The translations under genes were made by a program, and so were the position numbers. Shown in pieces: positions 34,254 through 43,473 of a stretch of DNA of 64,000 bases. The notes beneath the pieces are model-generated. The model saw only the letters and a list, made by a program, of their open reading frames with translations, searched no databases and was not told the DNA's origin. Source of the DNA: Symsagittifera roscoffensis. Taxonomy: Eukaryota; Xenacoelomorpha; Acoela; Convolutidae. The DNA lies in contig NC_087062.1 in assembly GCF_963678635.1 (NCBI RefSeq), positions 71,019,345-71,083,344 on the forward strand, read 5' to 3'. The first letter of the stretch is position 1, and every line of letters begins with the position of its first letter.

Positions 34254-37200
34254 CCGATCGTTCGTACTGTGCCCTCGTGGCTAGCACGTTAGCTTGGAAC
34301 TTGTCCAGTGACATCGTGTTTACGTCCTGCATCAGCTTCAACATCATGCCCCCAGCTAACTCCCGGGCATCAAACAAATTTTTCAGATACACATGTATCT
34401 CCTTTATCACTGCCGGCGCATGCTCGAACGCGTCCTCACCCAAGGTGCACAGCCTTGGTGACAAGTACAACCATACGTTATTGTGCGGCTTCGTGCGCAA
34501 AGCCATTGCCATGAGATCTTCTTCCGCTGATGTCATGTTCTTCCTGACTACCCTGCCCTGCTCATTCTCGGCATGATCCATCTGTCTGAACCAGAGATCA
34601 TCAGCCACCTGTTGTACTAACAGATGATCGTCGTCCACCCCTGGTCTTAGTTTCAGCAATCTGGCAAAGTTGGACAGCTCCAACCCCAGAACTTCATCTA
34701 GCACCAACCGAGTTGTGCTACAATCTCTGAGCCCTTGTATGGCATTCGAAATGTCAGCCCAAACGGCGGGAAGCTCAGATCGGGACGGGTAGTAATTGTC
34801 TGGGTCTACTACTCTGTTCGGGGCAGGAATTATTACGTTGAACCTCCCCTCTGCTATCGTCGTGACCATTGTGTATACAAACTGAAGGGGTTCTGGCAAT
34901 GCAGCGTACCCTGGTGACAACACAAAGACCACCTTCACCACATTATGGGTGAAACGTTGTTTTGCTGCTGCTTCTACCTCAGCCATCGCCGAGAGCAATG
35001 TCATTATCGCCTCCCCTATGACCTCGTTGCTCGGGATCGACCCATCCGTCAGACGTGACAATAAGCCCCTGCTTTGCGGATGATAATTTGAGCCTGCAAC
35101 CACTATCACCTGCGGCTCCATACTGACTACCCTTCGTACACTTATCATCATGCCGATTGCCTGTCCCCAATCCAATTTAGGTGCCGTGAAGAAAATCAAG
35201 TCGGGCCAAAAGAGAGAACGAGGCGTATAGAGATAATCGGAACTGGCTACGATCAGATACTTTGCAGCTTTCATCTCTAAGGGATCGTAAGCTGCGAACA
35301 GGCCGTCGCCTATTGGGGCCTTCAGTTTCCCATATCTCTGGTCATCTCCATCTACCGTGGTCGTTCGGGGGTAGTCCCTTGAATACTCACCAGGCGTCTG
35401 ACCAGGTGGTTTAGCGAACTGCCTGTACATTTTACGGTGCTTGTTGTTGGGCTTGTTCTCTACCTGAAACTTGCCTCTTCGAGCAGGTGGCGTCAATTCC
35501 CGGGCTCTCTGTCGGACGTCCGTAAGGGACCGCGTGTTCAAAGGTCCAAAGGTATTGTCCTGAGGCAACCCGTTCAAGTCTGCATGTCGGAGCATAGTCG
35601 TAGAGCTGAACTGCTCCTGCACTGCCAGCAGCCAATCCACACCTGATATCCGATATAGTCGCGACACCGTGGGGCTTTCTCCGCCAATCATTCTCATCGC
35701 GTCCTCCCGACACGTCAGGGTATTCATGTTCAATTTCGTGGACATGTCTGTCTTGTACTGTCCCCAATGACTCGGGTCTGATCGGTTCCAAAGCAGCAGG
35801 CTGCCTGGTTCAACTCCCTCCGCAGGCACGGCGCTCGTAGACGGTCCTGCTGCTGAAGCAGGATTTGCCGTGGCGGGCGGATCGTTCCTCCTAGACACGG
35901 TCTGGGAGTTATTTCTGTTCTGAACCACTGATCTGCCGAGTCGGCTTTCAAGCGGTTGTGTTCTGGGAGGAGGAGCAGTCCCTAGCCTCTCTCTCACGTT
36001 TGAGCTCGGAGCGGTGGGTGCGGCTACAGCCGTCTCCATTGCCAAGGGCCCTAGGCGGTTGACGAGGGATTCGGGCACGCTTGCCCTTATTCTACTTCCT
36101 CCAGTCGTTGAGCTGGTCCGAGCCAGAGAACTGGTCTTCCTCGACTCCTGCTCCATTTCCCTCAATTGCGTCTGAAATACATCATTCATCCAGTGTCTCC
36201 CTCGTTGGGTGTTGAAATGTATCCCATCTCTGGTAAGCGCAATATGATCAATCATGCGCAGCGTGTTTTCGAGATCCAGAAGTCGCAACTCGCCAGGGTT
36301 GTTTCTCACCAGGTTACGGACCATTTCGTTCCACCGTGTCACGTTGCCATTCATGAAATCTGCCACTGTGGTGCCCACCAGCGGGTTTTGTGGTATCGTC
36401 CACAGCACCACAAACCTGGGCCTATACTTCTCTTTCAGTTCATTCAGGAGGCATACCAGCAGAGGCTCCCACTTGCACTCGGGAGTCACTGGGGCTCTCG
36501 AGACGTCGTTAGTTCCTAGCATTATCACCAGCATATCCAGGTGATCCTCGCTTTGGAATTCCATCATCTTGATGACCTGAGCCACTGAAGCTCCTCCAAA
36601 GGACAAAGTGGTCGTCTGACCATAGACGAAGATCTCATTCAGATCCCTCACCAAACTGTCTCCTATGATCAGGTGGCGACTCCCTGGGGGAATCACCTGG
36701 TCGCTCGTAGCGGGGTTCCAGCTCATATCATTCAGGCAGGCTCGAGGATGCTCCGCAGCTACTTGCGTGAACTGGTGCCGTTTCATCAGATTCTTCCTAA
36801 TATCTACCACGCGGGACTTTTGATAGGTTCTGCCATGCGCAGTCCCCGAGGGCACTATCGTGTGGGGTGCTCGCTCCGAGCTATTAGATGACTGATCACG
36901 ACGCTGGGAAGGAACGATCCTACCCAATGTCCGTCCAGTGGTTCGGCTGATCTCATCCATCGTTGCTCTGGCCACTTGGTTGAACGATTCTTGGAACTGA
37001 GGAGCGAGGTAAGTGTCAGAAGGGTCTGGTATCGTGAACCTTTGACTAGAAGCAGACAGTCGTGTCTGCTGAGGAGCCTCGGGCTCTCTCGATGCACGTA
37101 AATCCAGAACCTCGGGCCCTCTCGATACACACAGCTCCTGGGCTGTTGTCCCGGGGCGTGTGTCGTTGGATCCCTCCGAGGATCTCATGCTCGCCAGAAC

Positions 37201-37872
37201 TTCCGGTGACACTTGGCTCACCTTCGCCATATACAGCTCCTTCAGGTGCTTTATTTCATCCTCCTTATAAGTCACCTGTAGATCTTCGTATTTCTTCTTC
37301 CATTCGTCTCTTTCTCGAGCTATTGCCCTATACTCCTGGAGTTTGGCACACAGCTCGCTCTGATCTTTCTCCTTCTTTTCCACCGTCTCGATCGTCTCCG
37401 ACGTCTGGATCTCTATTTCACTCACCCTCACTTTCTTCGAAGGAGGAGCAGCTGTAGGGGAGTCGACCGAATGTGACGGGCCTGGCCCATCACGTTGTCT
37501 CTTCGCTCCGATGAGTGGCTGCGCCGGTTGGACTGGTAAGGGCATCTCACCTAGCCGGTGGTCCCTCTGCTCGCCTAGTCCTGGCTCACGAGCCAGGTCG
37601 TGGCCAGACATTTCTCCACGCCTCCATCTCATCAGTCGATTTCGGCCTCTCTCGGCGGTCCCGGACTCACCGAAGGCCAACATCAACACGACTTCCGTAG
37701 GGCGATTCCCTCGACCCTCTCGTCCTAATGCATTGAGGAGCGCGACCACAAACATCGCCAGCCCCGGGTCTTCTCGTGTGAAATCACAATCGATCAGCCG
37801 CTGATAGATCTCGTCTAGAGTCGCTCCTAGACTCGCTGAGAGGAATTCCATGAGTTCGTTCGTATCACCCAT
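34189..37872 (-). CDS. Element B ORF2, N-terminal segment with SGNH hydrolase domain (1227 codons)
   Basis: The ATG is at 37870-37872. Residues 1-105 are a helical domain shared with A; ~150-215 a coiled coil; 215-395 disordered. Residues ~395-575 are an SGNH/GDSL-hydrolase-like domain. Block I is LIIGDSLVRDL (Ser406), followed by GGAS (426-429). Block III is LVIMLGTNDVSR (N455) and block V is LTRDGIHF (D549, H552). All four signature positions are present. SGNH enzymes are esterases, lipases or acyl-sugar deacetylases; the substrate here is unknown. After a Pro/Ser-rich linker a second domain (~865-1075) has VIVVAGSNYHPQSRG, FVLSPGYAALP, SELPAVWADISNAIQG and LVLDEVLGLELSNF. No signal peptide is seen, so action is probably intracellular or in the particle. 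It ends by frameshift near 34,210. Confidence 0.82.
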   Translation of the reverse strand: MGDTNELMEFLSASLGATLDEIYQRLIDCDFTREDPGLAMFVVALLNALGREGRGNRPTEVVLMLAFGESGTAERGRNRLMRWRRGEMSGHDLAREPGLGEQRDHRLGEMPLPVQPAQPLIGAKRQRDGPGPSHSVDSPTAAPPSKKVRVSEIEIQTSETIETVEKKEKDQSELCAKLQEYRAIARERDEWKKKYEDLQVTYKEDEIKHLKELYMAKVSQVSPEVLASMRSSEGSNDTRPGTTAQELCVSRGPEVLDLRASREPEAPQQTRLSASSQRFTIPDPSDTYLAPQFQESFNQVARATMDEISRTTGRTLGRIVPSQRRDQSSNSSERAPHTIVPSGTAHGRTYQKSRVVDIRKNLMKRHQFTQVAAEHPRACLNDMSWNPATSDQVIPPGSRHLIIGDSLVRDLNEIFVYGQTTTLSFGGASVAQVIKMMEFQSEDHLDMLVIMLGTNDVSRAPVTPECKWEPLLVCLLNELKEKYRPRFVVLWTIPQNPLVGTTVADFMNGNVTRWNEMVRNLVRNNPGELRLLDLENTLRMIDHIALTRDGIHFNTQRGRHWMNDVFQTQLREMEQESRKTSSLARTSSTTGGSRIRASVPESLVNRLGPLAMETAVAAPTAPSSNVRERLGTAPPPRTQPLESRLGRSVVQNRNNSQTVSRRNDPPATANPASAAGPSTSAVPAEGVEPGSLLLWNRSDPSHWGQYKTDMSTKLNMNTLTCREDAMRMIGGESPTVSRLYRISGVDWLLAVQEQFSSTTMLRHADLNGLPQDNTFGPLNTRSLTDVRQRARELTPPARRGKFQVENKPNNKHRKMYRQFAKPPGQTPGEYSRDYPRTTTVDGDDQRYGKLKAPIGDGLFAAYDPLEMKAAKYLIVASSDYLYTPRSLFWPDLIFFTAPKLDWGQAIGMMISVRRVVSMEPQVIVVAGSNYHPQSRGLLSRLTDGSIPSNEVIGEAIMTLLSAMAEVEAAAKQRFTHNVVKVVFVLSPGYAALPEPLQFVYTMVTTIAEGRFNVIIPAPNRVVDPDNYYPSRSELPAVWADISNAIQGLRDCSTTRLVLDEVLGLELSNFARLLKLRPGVDDDHLLVQQVADDLWFRQMDHAENEQGRVVRKNMTSAEEDLMAMALRTKPHNNVWLYLSPRLCTLGEDAFEHAPAVIKEIHVYLKNLFDARELAGGMMLKLMQDVNTMSLDKFQANVLATRAQYERSDAILGGMGVGLDAILPVDVLS

Positions 37873-38357
37873 TTCTTATCGTGTTGATTCTTGCTGTCGT
37901 GTAGTGTCTTCCTGTCTCGTTTCGATTCAATGGATTCAATAAACAATTTTTGATCAATCAAGATCTAAAAAAATAAGTCGCGACTTAAAACCATCATTTT
38001 TGGACACAACATCATTCAACTCTTTAAAACTCTCCATTGAAATTCTCTTCTTAATTCTGATTTAAAAATTTAGCACCAGGGTGGATCGTCCACCTTTATC
38101 TTTGTCAGAGTAGCACGAATGAGCGCTGTCACCTTGATGACCTGGAGTACCCCAGGTCTTTTATGACACATCATAACCATCACATGAGACACATCATAAC
38201 AATAACATAACACATAAACACATAAACATCACACACCTATGCCATCACATAAAAACATAATCCCTAATACTGTACCTAAAACCTAACCTAATCTAAAACT
38301 TGACTCTAATTCTTATCGAGTAACTTAATAAAAACCACTTATCGCCGAGCGCAATTC
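37873..38357 (-). other. ORF1-ORF2 spacer, element B
   Basis: This untranslated spacer contains ACATCATAAC/ACATAAACAC repeats on the plus strand (~38158-38260), similar in character to the A spacer. No ORF is present. Confidence 0.5.
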
Positions 38358-39239
38358 TTAGCATATGCTCAGATAGTATTTTTTATGTAAGTAAACCTCT
38401 ATGTCAGTCTCTGAAAATATCACATGTACAAGTGCGTACAACTCTCTCGGATGTAGCTTTCCACTATTAGGATCGTATACTGGCAACGAGAGAGAGGTCA
38501 CTCCTCTCTCAACCAAAAAATCCCTAAGTCGAGTCAAGGTCAATACCAAGCTGTTTGGATCTACGTGTTGCCTATCAGTGGCCTTGGTAACCAGGAAACA
38601 CAAATATTTCCCTGGTATCTGTGATGCAACAGGGGGCAACAGTATCATCCCTCCCACACCAGGCCTCTGTTTCCATAAAAACTCGATATTCTTATACTCT
38701 CTTTTGAAGTCAGCCGCTAGTGCTGTTTTGAAGCTTACGTCCGCGGTTATCGCTATGGCGCACGTGCGTTCCGTGAGTATGAAATCGCTGTCCGTTATGA
38801 CGATATTGTTCGAATAATGGTTCGGTAGATAAAAATACGATTCAAAGATTCGTCCAAAAGGTGGTTTTTTAGCATTCTCGCCCTCTGTCTCTAGTTCTCC
38901 GGTTTCTCTTGCCGATTTCAATTTTTTTATTATCAGATTTTCGGTGTGGGTGAGTCCTACCCCCACTCCCCGGACAAAAATAACCATCGACGTCCCCGTC
39001 GATCGCCCAAAGTCTAGGAGATCGAGGTTGGATTGTGGAACACGTAGAGGACCATCTGGGGCGACCCAGTTGGACTCGGTATTGTCATGACTGATGTATT
39101 TGATGCCGTCTTTATCGACGTCCTGAATCGTCAGGATCGTCTCTTTTGGATCTGTCGGCAGATCATACAGCCATTCGAGTACGCGCAAGTTCGTTAGTTC
39201 TTGCTCATGAATCTGTTTCGCTTCTGGTTCGAACTCCAC
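38358..39239 (-). CDS. Element B ORF1 C-terminal segment: macro-domain-like module
   Basis: Residues ~144-288 align with the A macro-like module and end in the same HKKYYLSI tail. Motifs: DSDFILTERTCAIAITADVS, ALAADFKREYKNIEFLWKQ, GKYLCFLVTKAT (the Lys typical of TARG1-like proteins is present), LTRLRDFLVERGVTSLSLPV, YDPNSGKL and HVIFSETDIEVYLHKK. The glycine-rich catalytic loop is again replaced (PNSGKL). Conservation of this module between diverged subfamilies, at a level similar to pol, argues that it is functional. The frame is continuous with the integrase segment except for one in-frame TGA (39252-39254), where A has a Trp codon. Confidence 0.72.
   Translation of the reverse strand: MEFEPEAKQIHEQELTNLRVLEWLYDLPTDPKETILTIQDVDKDGIKYISHDNTESNWVAPDGPLRVPQSNLDLLDFGRSTGTSMVIFVRGVGVGLTHTENLIIKKLKSARETGELETEGENAKKPPFGRIFESYFYLPNHYSNNIVITDSDFILTERTCAIAITADVSFKTALAADFKREYKNIEFLWKQRPGVGGMILLPPVASQIPGKYLCFLVTKATDRQHVDPNSLVLTLTRLRDFLVERGVTSLSLPVYDPNSGKLHPRELYALVHVIFSETDIEVYLHKKYYLSIC
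38966..39003 (-). promoter_or_regulatory. Internal hairpin plus GTCCGGGGAGT module, element B
   Basis: This is the same module as 18271-18308 in A. The hairpin ATCGACG/CGTCGAT and the TTTTTGTCCGGGGAGTGG run are unchanged, within a ~60-base block nearly identical between A and B. Coding sequence on both sides shows many synonymous changes. Confidence 0.65.
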
Positions 39240-39263
39240 TTCCGGTTCTGATCGATCGTCGAT

Positions 39264-40778
39264 TCAATCTTGATCCATATCGTTCACCAAGTCGATTTCT
39301 TCTAGCATCGCCACTTCGTCCAGTCCCACTAGCGAGTCCATGACATCACTTACCACTATTCTGTCTACAACGAAATCCTCGCCGTACGGATTGTATTTCT
39401 TCTGGTTTTTTCCTCTCTTGCTTTGGCGTGTTTCCATAGTGAGAGGAAAGTCAGGCTGTATTCCCTTGTCAATTTCAATTTGTTCCGGGCAGTCCCAGTC
39501 TTCCTCGGCATAGGGTAGAGTTTCATCGTCCACCTCTACTCGCTCGGTCAACTCGAGATCCAGTGGTAGGTCGCAGTCATACACCACCTCATTCCCGTCG
39601 TTTTTGTCGCGAGTACCCCTTTCATTCACTTCACAAGCAGGATCCACTATCAAATAGTCTCCCTCTTGCATGTACGCTGGGATGCACCAATCATCTGACG
39701 AGGCATTGTGTGGTTTGATGTTTTCATAATGAGCTGCTCTTCCAGTGCTCAATCGATAAAAACGACCTCCTTGGTGCACTTCTGTTATCTGAAATGGACC
39801 ACGCCATTTCTTTAATAATTTCTTGGTTCCCTTTGGTGGAACCATTTCCTGGAACACCCAGACGTAGTCGCCAACTGAGTAGGCCTTCGCATCGGCTGTC
39901 CTTTTATCAAACCTCCTTTTTTGTCTAATTTGCGCCTGTTGCGTATTCCTCCTGCATAAGTCATTGAGGTCCTGCTGTCTTCTAATAACATCCCGCACGT
40001 ACGTCTGCGGTGCTGTCCTCTTCCCCTCATATTCAGGGTAGAAAAACGTCAACGGGAGCGCTTTTTCATGACCCGTTAACATCATGTGCGGACTTATTCC
40101 CGTGGTGGAATGCTCCGTGCTGTTGTAAGCACCCATCACTTGCGGCAAGTGCTTGTCCCAGTCATCCATGTAACGCGAGCAGTAGACTCTCAGCATGGAT
40201 ACCAGTGTGCGGTTTTGCCTCTCGACTATGCCATTCGTTTGCGGGTGATAAGTGGTCGAGTGGGCCTGCGCTACCTGCGACCTTTTCATCAACTCCTTCG
40301 TGAGATCACCCACGAATGCTTTGCCATTGTGCGATTGGAACGTGATGGGGCAGCCATGCCTCGCTATCCACACATTTATCAAATGATCACATCTTTCTTC
40401 CGCCGATGCTGTCATGCAGGGTGCTACTTCCGCATACTTCGTAAAATGGTCGATCATTACCAGCACCTGATTATAGCCCGTTGCTGTCATGCAGATTTTC
40501 TGATGATCAATTTGCACCACTTCATTGAAACCTGACGACTCTATTGACTGTAGGGGGAACCTTAGTTTCCTGGGATCCTTCGCCTGTTGACATGACAGGT
40601 ATGCGGCGATCCACTTCTCACAAGCCTTTTTCAATCCCGGCCATTCGAATCGTTTTTGTATCCTGTTATACACTTTGTCCACGCCTTGATGGCCCATCTG
40701 ATCATGTGAGCGAAAGAGCAATTCGGTCTGGTACAACTGTGGTAACACTATTGAATTGTATTTGTCGCTTGCAGGCAA
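39264..40778 (-). CDS. Element B ORF1: integrase and linker (504 codons)
   Basis: HHCC domain H25, H30, then Tyr60 in place of the first Cys and C63. DDE core: D91 (VVQIDHQ), His150 in place of the second Asp (FQSHNG, where A has FQSDNG), E186 (NGIVERQ). Thus both the zinc site and the catalytic triad are damaged. Downstream are YVWVFQE and KKWRGPFQI, the GPY/F-type integrase C-terminal module of gypsy elements, then the acidic linker (KKYNPYGEDFVVDRI) leading to the macro-like domain. A small deletion and frameshift separates it from the 40702-43110 segment. Confidence 0.9.
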   Translation of the reverse strand: MPASDKYNSIVLPQLYQTELLFRSHDQMGHQGVDKVYNRIQKRFEWPGLKKACEKWIAAYLSCQQAKDPRKLRFPLQSIESSGFNEVVQIDHQKICMTATGYNQVLVMIDHFTKYAEVAPCMTASAEERCDHLINVWIARHGCPITFQSHNGKAFVGDLTKELMKRSQVAQAHSTTYHPQTNGIVERQNRTLVSMLRVYCSRYMDDWDKHLPQVMGAYNSTEHSTTGISPHMMLTGHEKALPLTFFYPEYEGKRTAPQTYVRDVIRRQQDLNDLCRRNTQQAQIRQKRRFDKRTADAKAYSVGDYVWVFQEMVPPKGTKKLLKKWRGPFQITEVHQGGRFYRLSTGRAAHYENIKPHNASSDDWCIPAYMQEGDYLIVDPACEVNERGTRDKNDGNEVVYDCDLPLDLELTERVEVDDETLPYAEEDWDCPEQIEIDKGIQPDFPLTMETRQSKRGKNQKKYNPYGEDFVVDRIVVSDVMDSLVGLDEVAMLEEIDLVNDMDQD

Positions 40779-43110
40779 CGATTCCGTCCTTATTCAGGTA
40801 CAACAAGTCGTTTCGCTTCAGGTAGAATTGCTTCAAGATCTTGTAGCTGTCTTCTTCCAAGTCTCCCTTGTAAGGTGCTCCATTCTCGATCCATCTCTTC
40901 AGACTGCTTGTCATTCTATCATTTCGTTGAGCCCTTAGGAGATCCGACAGCCTGTATCTGGCTTTCAAATACGTCTTTAACACGTTCATTTGCCCACTCA
41001 TTATCTCCGGAGCATGAGCATCGTCCATCAACTTGACACACCATATCTTTTTCAAAGGCGTCGCTTCCTGCACAGATGGTTCCAGATTGGTACGGACGAC
41101 CGTACCATGTGGCAGCAATCTGGTTGGGCGTTTCGAAACTGCTATCAGCTCGAGCTCGTCTGCGGCATTATCCACCACAGTGCCCTCTTCATCTGAGGTG
41201 TATCTGTCCCTGTCTGGATCCTGATGTGTTTCTCGGTCCAGCCCACGCTGCTTCCAGTCTACCAATAAGGAGTGGATTGCGATCTCTGACATATCGGAAT
41301 TGGAAGTTGTTTCAGACGTGTTGTCCCAGGATTGGGGCCTCGAGTCAACACTTGAGTCGACTGATTTCCCAACATCATATTCCAAGTTGTCTGAGAAGTT
41401 TCTCGACTCCCCGGATAAAACTCTGTCCATCGGTCGCTTCAAACCCGACTCCCCGGACAAAATTCTGCCCCTAGGTGGTCTCGTCAACCTCTCCCCGGAC
41501 AAGTCGTCCTGCACGGGCTCAAAGGTGTCTGACTCCTCAGACGAGTCGTCCTTGACTGGCTCGAAGGTATCAGACTCCCCGGACATTGTCTCGTCCACGG
41601 ACGAACAATCTGGGCTCGGCTCGTATTCTTCTTTTGCGTCCGTGAAATGCACTCTCCTCGTGAAGCTAGATTTCGACCTGATCCTGACTTCCTCAGTAGT
41701 TTGGTTCTGATTCAGTGTTCCATATTCAGTGAACGAAGTGCTCAACAAGACCTCCTTCGGCATCGAGCTCACCAGCTGGTTGACAATCGACCTGCAATCC
41801 CGTTCAACGCCTCGGCTGCGAATGGACACTGGCCTCTTCTCTGTTCTCTCGGTGACAGTCAACCGCTGCATGGTCTCCATCCATTCACGATCATGCCTAT
41901 CCACTTCCCTGTCCAACAAGTCACGGAGCTTTCCCATGACGTCCAGCGCCAAGTTCACCGTCCTGTTCAATAGAGCCATGCTGTTTATACCTAATCTGGT
42001 AAGTTCTTGCTGCACCAAGTTGGATCGAACTAGCAGATCCAACGGAACGGGCTCGCCTCTGGCTAAAAGCTTTATCTCCGCGGCCGTCTCCACTGGAAGG
42101 TCAGGGTGTCCGGGTATAGGATGCCCTGACTTGTCTAACCACCTAGTAAGTGGCAGTTTGTCGTAGGTTTCTTTGTCCAGAAAGGAAAACCCGTCTTTGA
42201 TCTCTGATTGGTTAGCCTGTTTATCCTCGAGGCGCTCATAAAACTCTGTCTTTTTACTGAGGCTATCTGCGTTCTGATGCTTGTCACGGGTACGGTGCTC
42301 TATGATGATGTGGTATCCATCCAGGCGCACGATCCAACGACCAATATAACTTTGGTCCATCGAATAGGTCTTCAGCCAGGCAAGGGCACGATTATCCACA
42401 CGTAACTTGAAGGGAGCACTCCCCAAGTAGGCCCTGTATTTTTCCACGAAAGTGATCACCGCAAACATCTCCGCTTTTGGTGCGCCGTGCTTCATTTCAG
42501 TATCACTCAGGACTTTACTCCCGTAGGCTATCGGACGAAGAACCGTTCTCCCGTTCCACTCCTGCTCCTGGTGAAGTATGCCCGATATCGCAACCACTGA
42601 TGCATCCGTGTCCAGCACGAACATCCCCTTCTCTGTCGGCATGCCGAGGACCGGTGCCTCGCAAAGTTCACGTTTGATGTTTTCAAATGAAACTTGCGCC
42701 TCATCAGTCCAGGTGAACTTTTTGCCCTTGTTTCTCATCAACCTCTGCATCGGGTATATTTTGTCAGCATACCACTTGATGAACTCTCGATAATAATTCG
42801 CGAATCCCAAAAAACTCATCAGCTGTGTATCTGTCTTAGGTGCCTTCCAGGTCAGCACCGCTTCAACCGCTTCGGGATCTGGTCTCACTCCATGTTTGTC
42901 AACCAGGCGGCCCAGATACTTTATGGAATCCCTGGGGATTTCACACTTAGAGGGTTTACATTTCAGACCCGCCTGCTTCATGCAAGAAAACACCTCCTCC
43001 AACCTCTCTATGTGGTCTTCTAAGGTTGGTGTTGCAATCACGACACCATCGACATAAGACATGATGAGATTCCCGTATTTCTTAGTGACGCTCGTGAGTG
43101 CCTGGGCCAT
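40702..43110 (-). CDS. Element B ORF1: RT C-terminal part, RNase H, linker (802 codons)
   Basis: It begins just after a deletion in RT. The active-site box reads SYVDGVV (residues 19-22) instead of YVDD. The thumb FLGFANYYREFI follows. RNase H is complete: D169 in LDTDASVVAIS, E214, D239, D282. The ~400-residue linker contains MSGES, LSGER and two LSGES repeats (residues ~509-570), then a region conserved with A (ARYRLSDLLRxQRNDRMTS) that precedes the integrase zinc domain. The end is a wrong-frame tail caused by a small deletion after KDGIVACKR. Confidence 0.9.
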   Translation of the reverse strand: MAQALTSVTKKYGNLIMSYVDGVVIATPTLEDHIERLEEVFSCMKQAGLKCKPSKCEIPRDSIKYLGRLVDKHGVRPDPEAVEAVLTWKAPKTDTQLMSFLGFANYYREFIKWYADKIYPMQRLMRNKGKKFTWTDEAQVSFENIKRELCEAPVLGMPTEKGMFVLDTDASVVAISGILHQEQEWNGRTVLRPIAYGSKVLSDTEMKHGAPKAEMFAVITFVEKYRAYLGSAPFKLRVDNRALAWLKTYSMDQSYIGRWIVRLDGYHIIIEHRTRDKHQNADSLSKKTEFYERLEDKQANQSEIKDGFSFLDKETYDKLPLTRWLDKSGHPIPGHPDLPVETAAEIKLLARGEPVPLDLLVRSNLVQQELTRLGINSMALLNRTVNLALDVMGKLRDLLDREVDRHDREWMETMQRLTVTERTEKRPVSIRSRGVERDCRSIVNQLVSSMPKEVLLSTSFTEYGTLNQNQTTEEVRIRSKSSFTRRVHFTDAKEEYEPSPDCSSVDETMSGESDTFEPVKDDSSEESDTFEPVQDDLSGERLTRPPRGRILSGESGLKRPMDRVLSGESRNFSDNLEYDVGKSVDSSVDSRPQSWDNTSETTSNSDMSEIAIHSLLVDWKQRGLDRETHQDPDRDRYTSDEEGTVVDNAADELELIAVSKRPTRLLPHGTVVRTNLEPSVQEATPLKKIWCVKLMDDAHAPEIMSGQMNVLKTYLKARYRLSDLLRAQRNDRMTSSLKRWIENGAPYKGDLEEDSYKILKQFYLKRNDLLYLNKDGIVACKRQIQFNSVTTVVPDRIALSLT
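41407..41585 (-). repeat. Repeated TTGTCCGGGGAG motifs (LSGES coding repeats), element B
   Basis: The plus-strand core CTCCCCGGACA or close variants occur at 41407, 41449, 41491 and 41575, with a degenerate copy near 41532. Spacing of the first three is exactly 42 bases, so they are a small coding tandem array. The core equals that of the polypurine modules. Confidence 0.65.
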
Positions 43111-43457
43111 CAGTCGCTGGAATGGGCCAACAATCCCAGCTCACACGCGAAGCCTGTTTTCTCTCGATCTTGCTTTCTGAGTGGCACTTGCCAGAACGCA
43201 GAGCCCAAATCCAACGTCGTGAAGAACTTCGCGTCTCCCAGCTTGGATAGGCTCTCATCGATGCGGGGAATCGGATATGCGTCCTTTATAGTCACTGCGT
43301 TCAGATAACGGAAATCACAACAAAATCTGAGTTGTCCCCCTTTCTTTTTCGCCATGACCACGCCACAAGCCCATGGGGACTTCGACGGCTCGATCATGTC
43401 GTACTCCATTAACATCTCGATCTCCTTCCTACACGCTTCTGACTTGTTTGGGGTCAT
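43110..43457 (-). CDS. Element B ORF1: RT N-terminal part
   Basis: This 115-codon segment has EMLMEYDMIEPSKSPWACG, QLRFCCDFRYLNAV and FFTTLDLGSAFWQV (first catalytic Asp). It is truncated at FACELGL. Compared with A, about 45 bp encoding the YQWKRMPSGLCNAT box are deleted at ~43,125, shifting the frame. The RT is therefore non-functional. A frameshift at ~43,470 separates it from the protease segment. Confidence 0.88.
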   Translation of the reverse strand: MTPNKSEACRKEIEMLMEYDMIEPSKSPWACGVVMAKKKGGQLRFCCDFRYLNAVTIKDAYPIPRIDESLSKLGDAKFFTTLDLGSAFWQVPLRKQDREKTGFACELGLLAHSSD

Positions 43458-43473
43458 TCTTCTCGCCCCTTCC

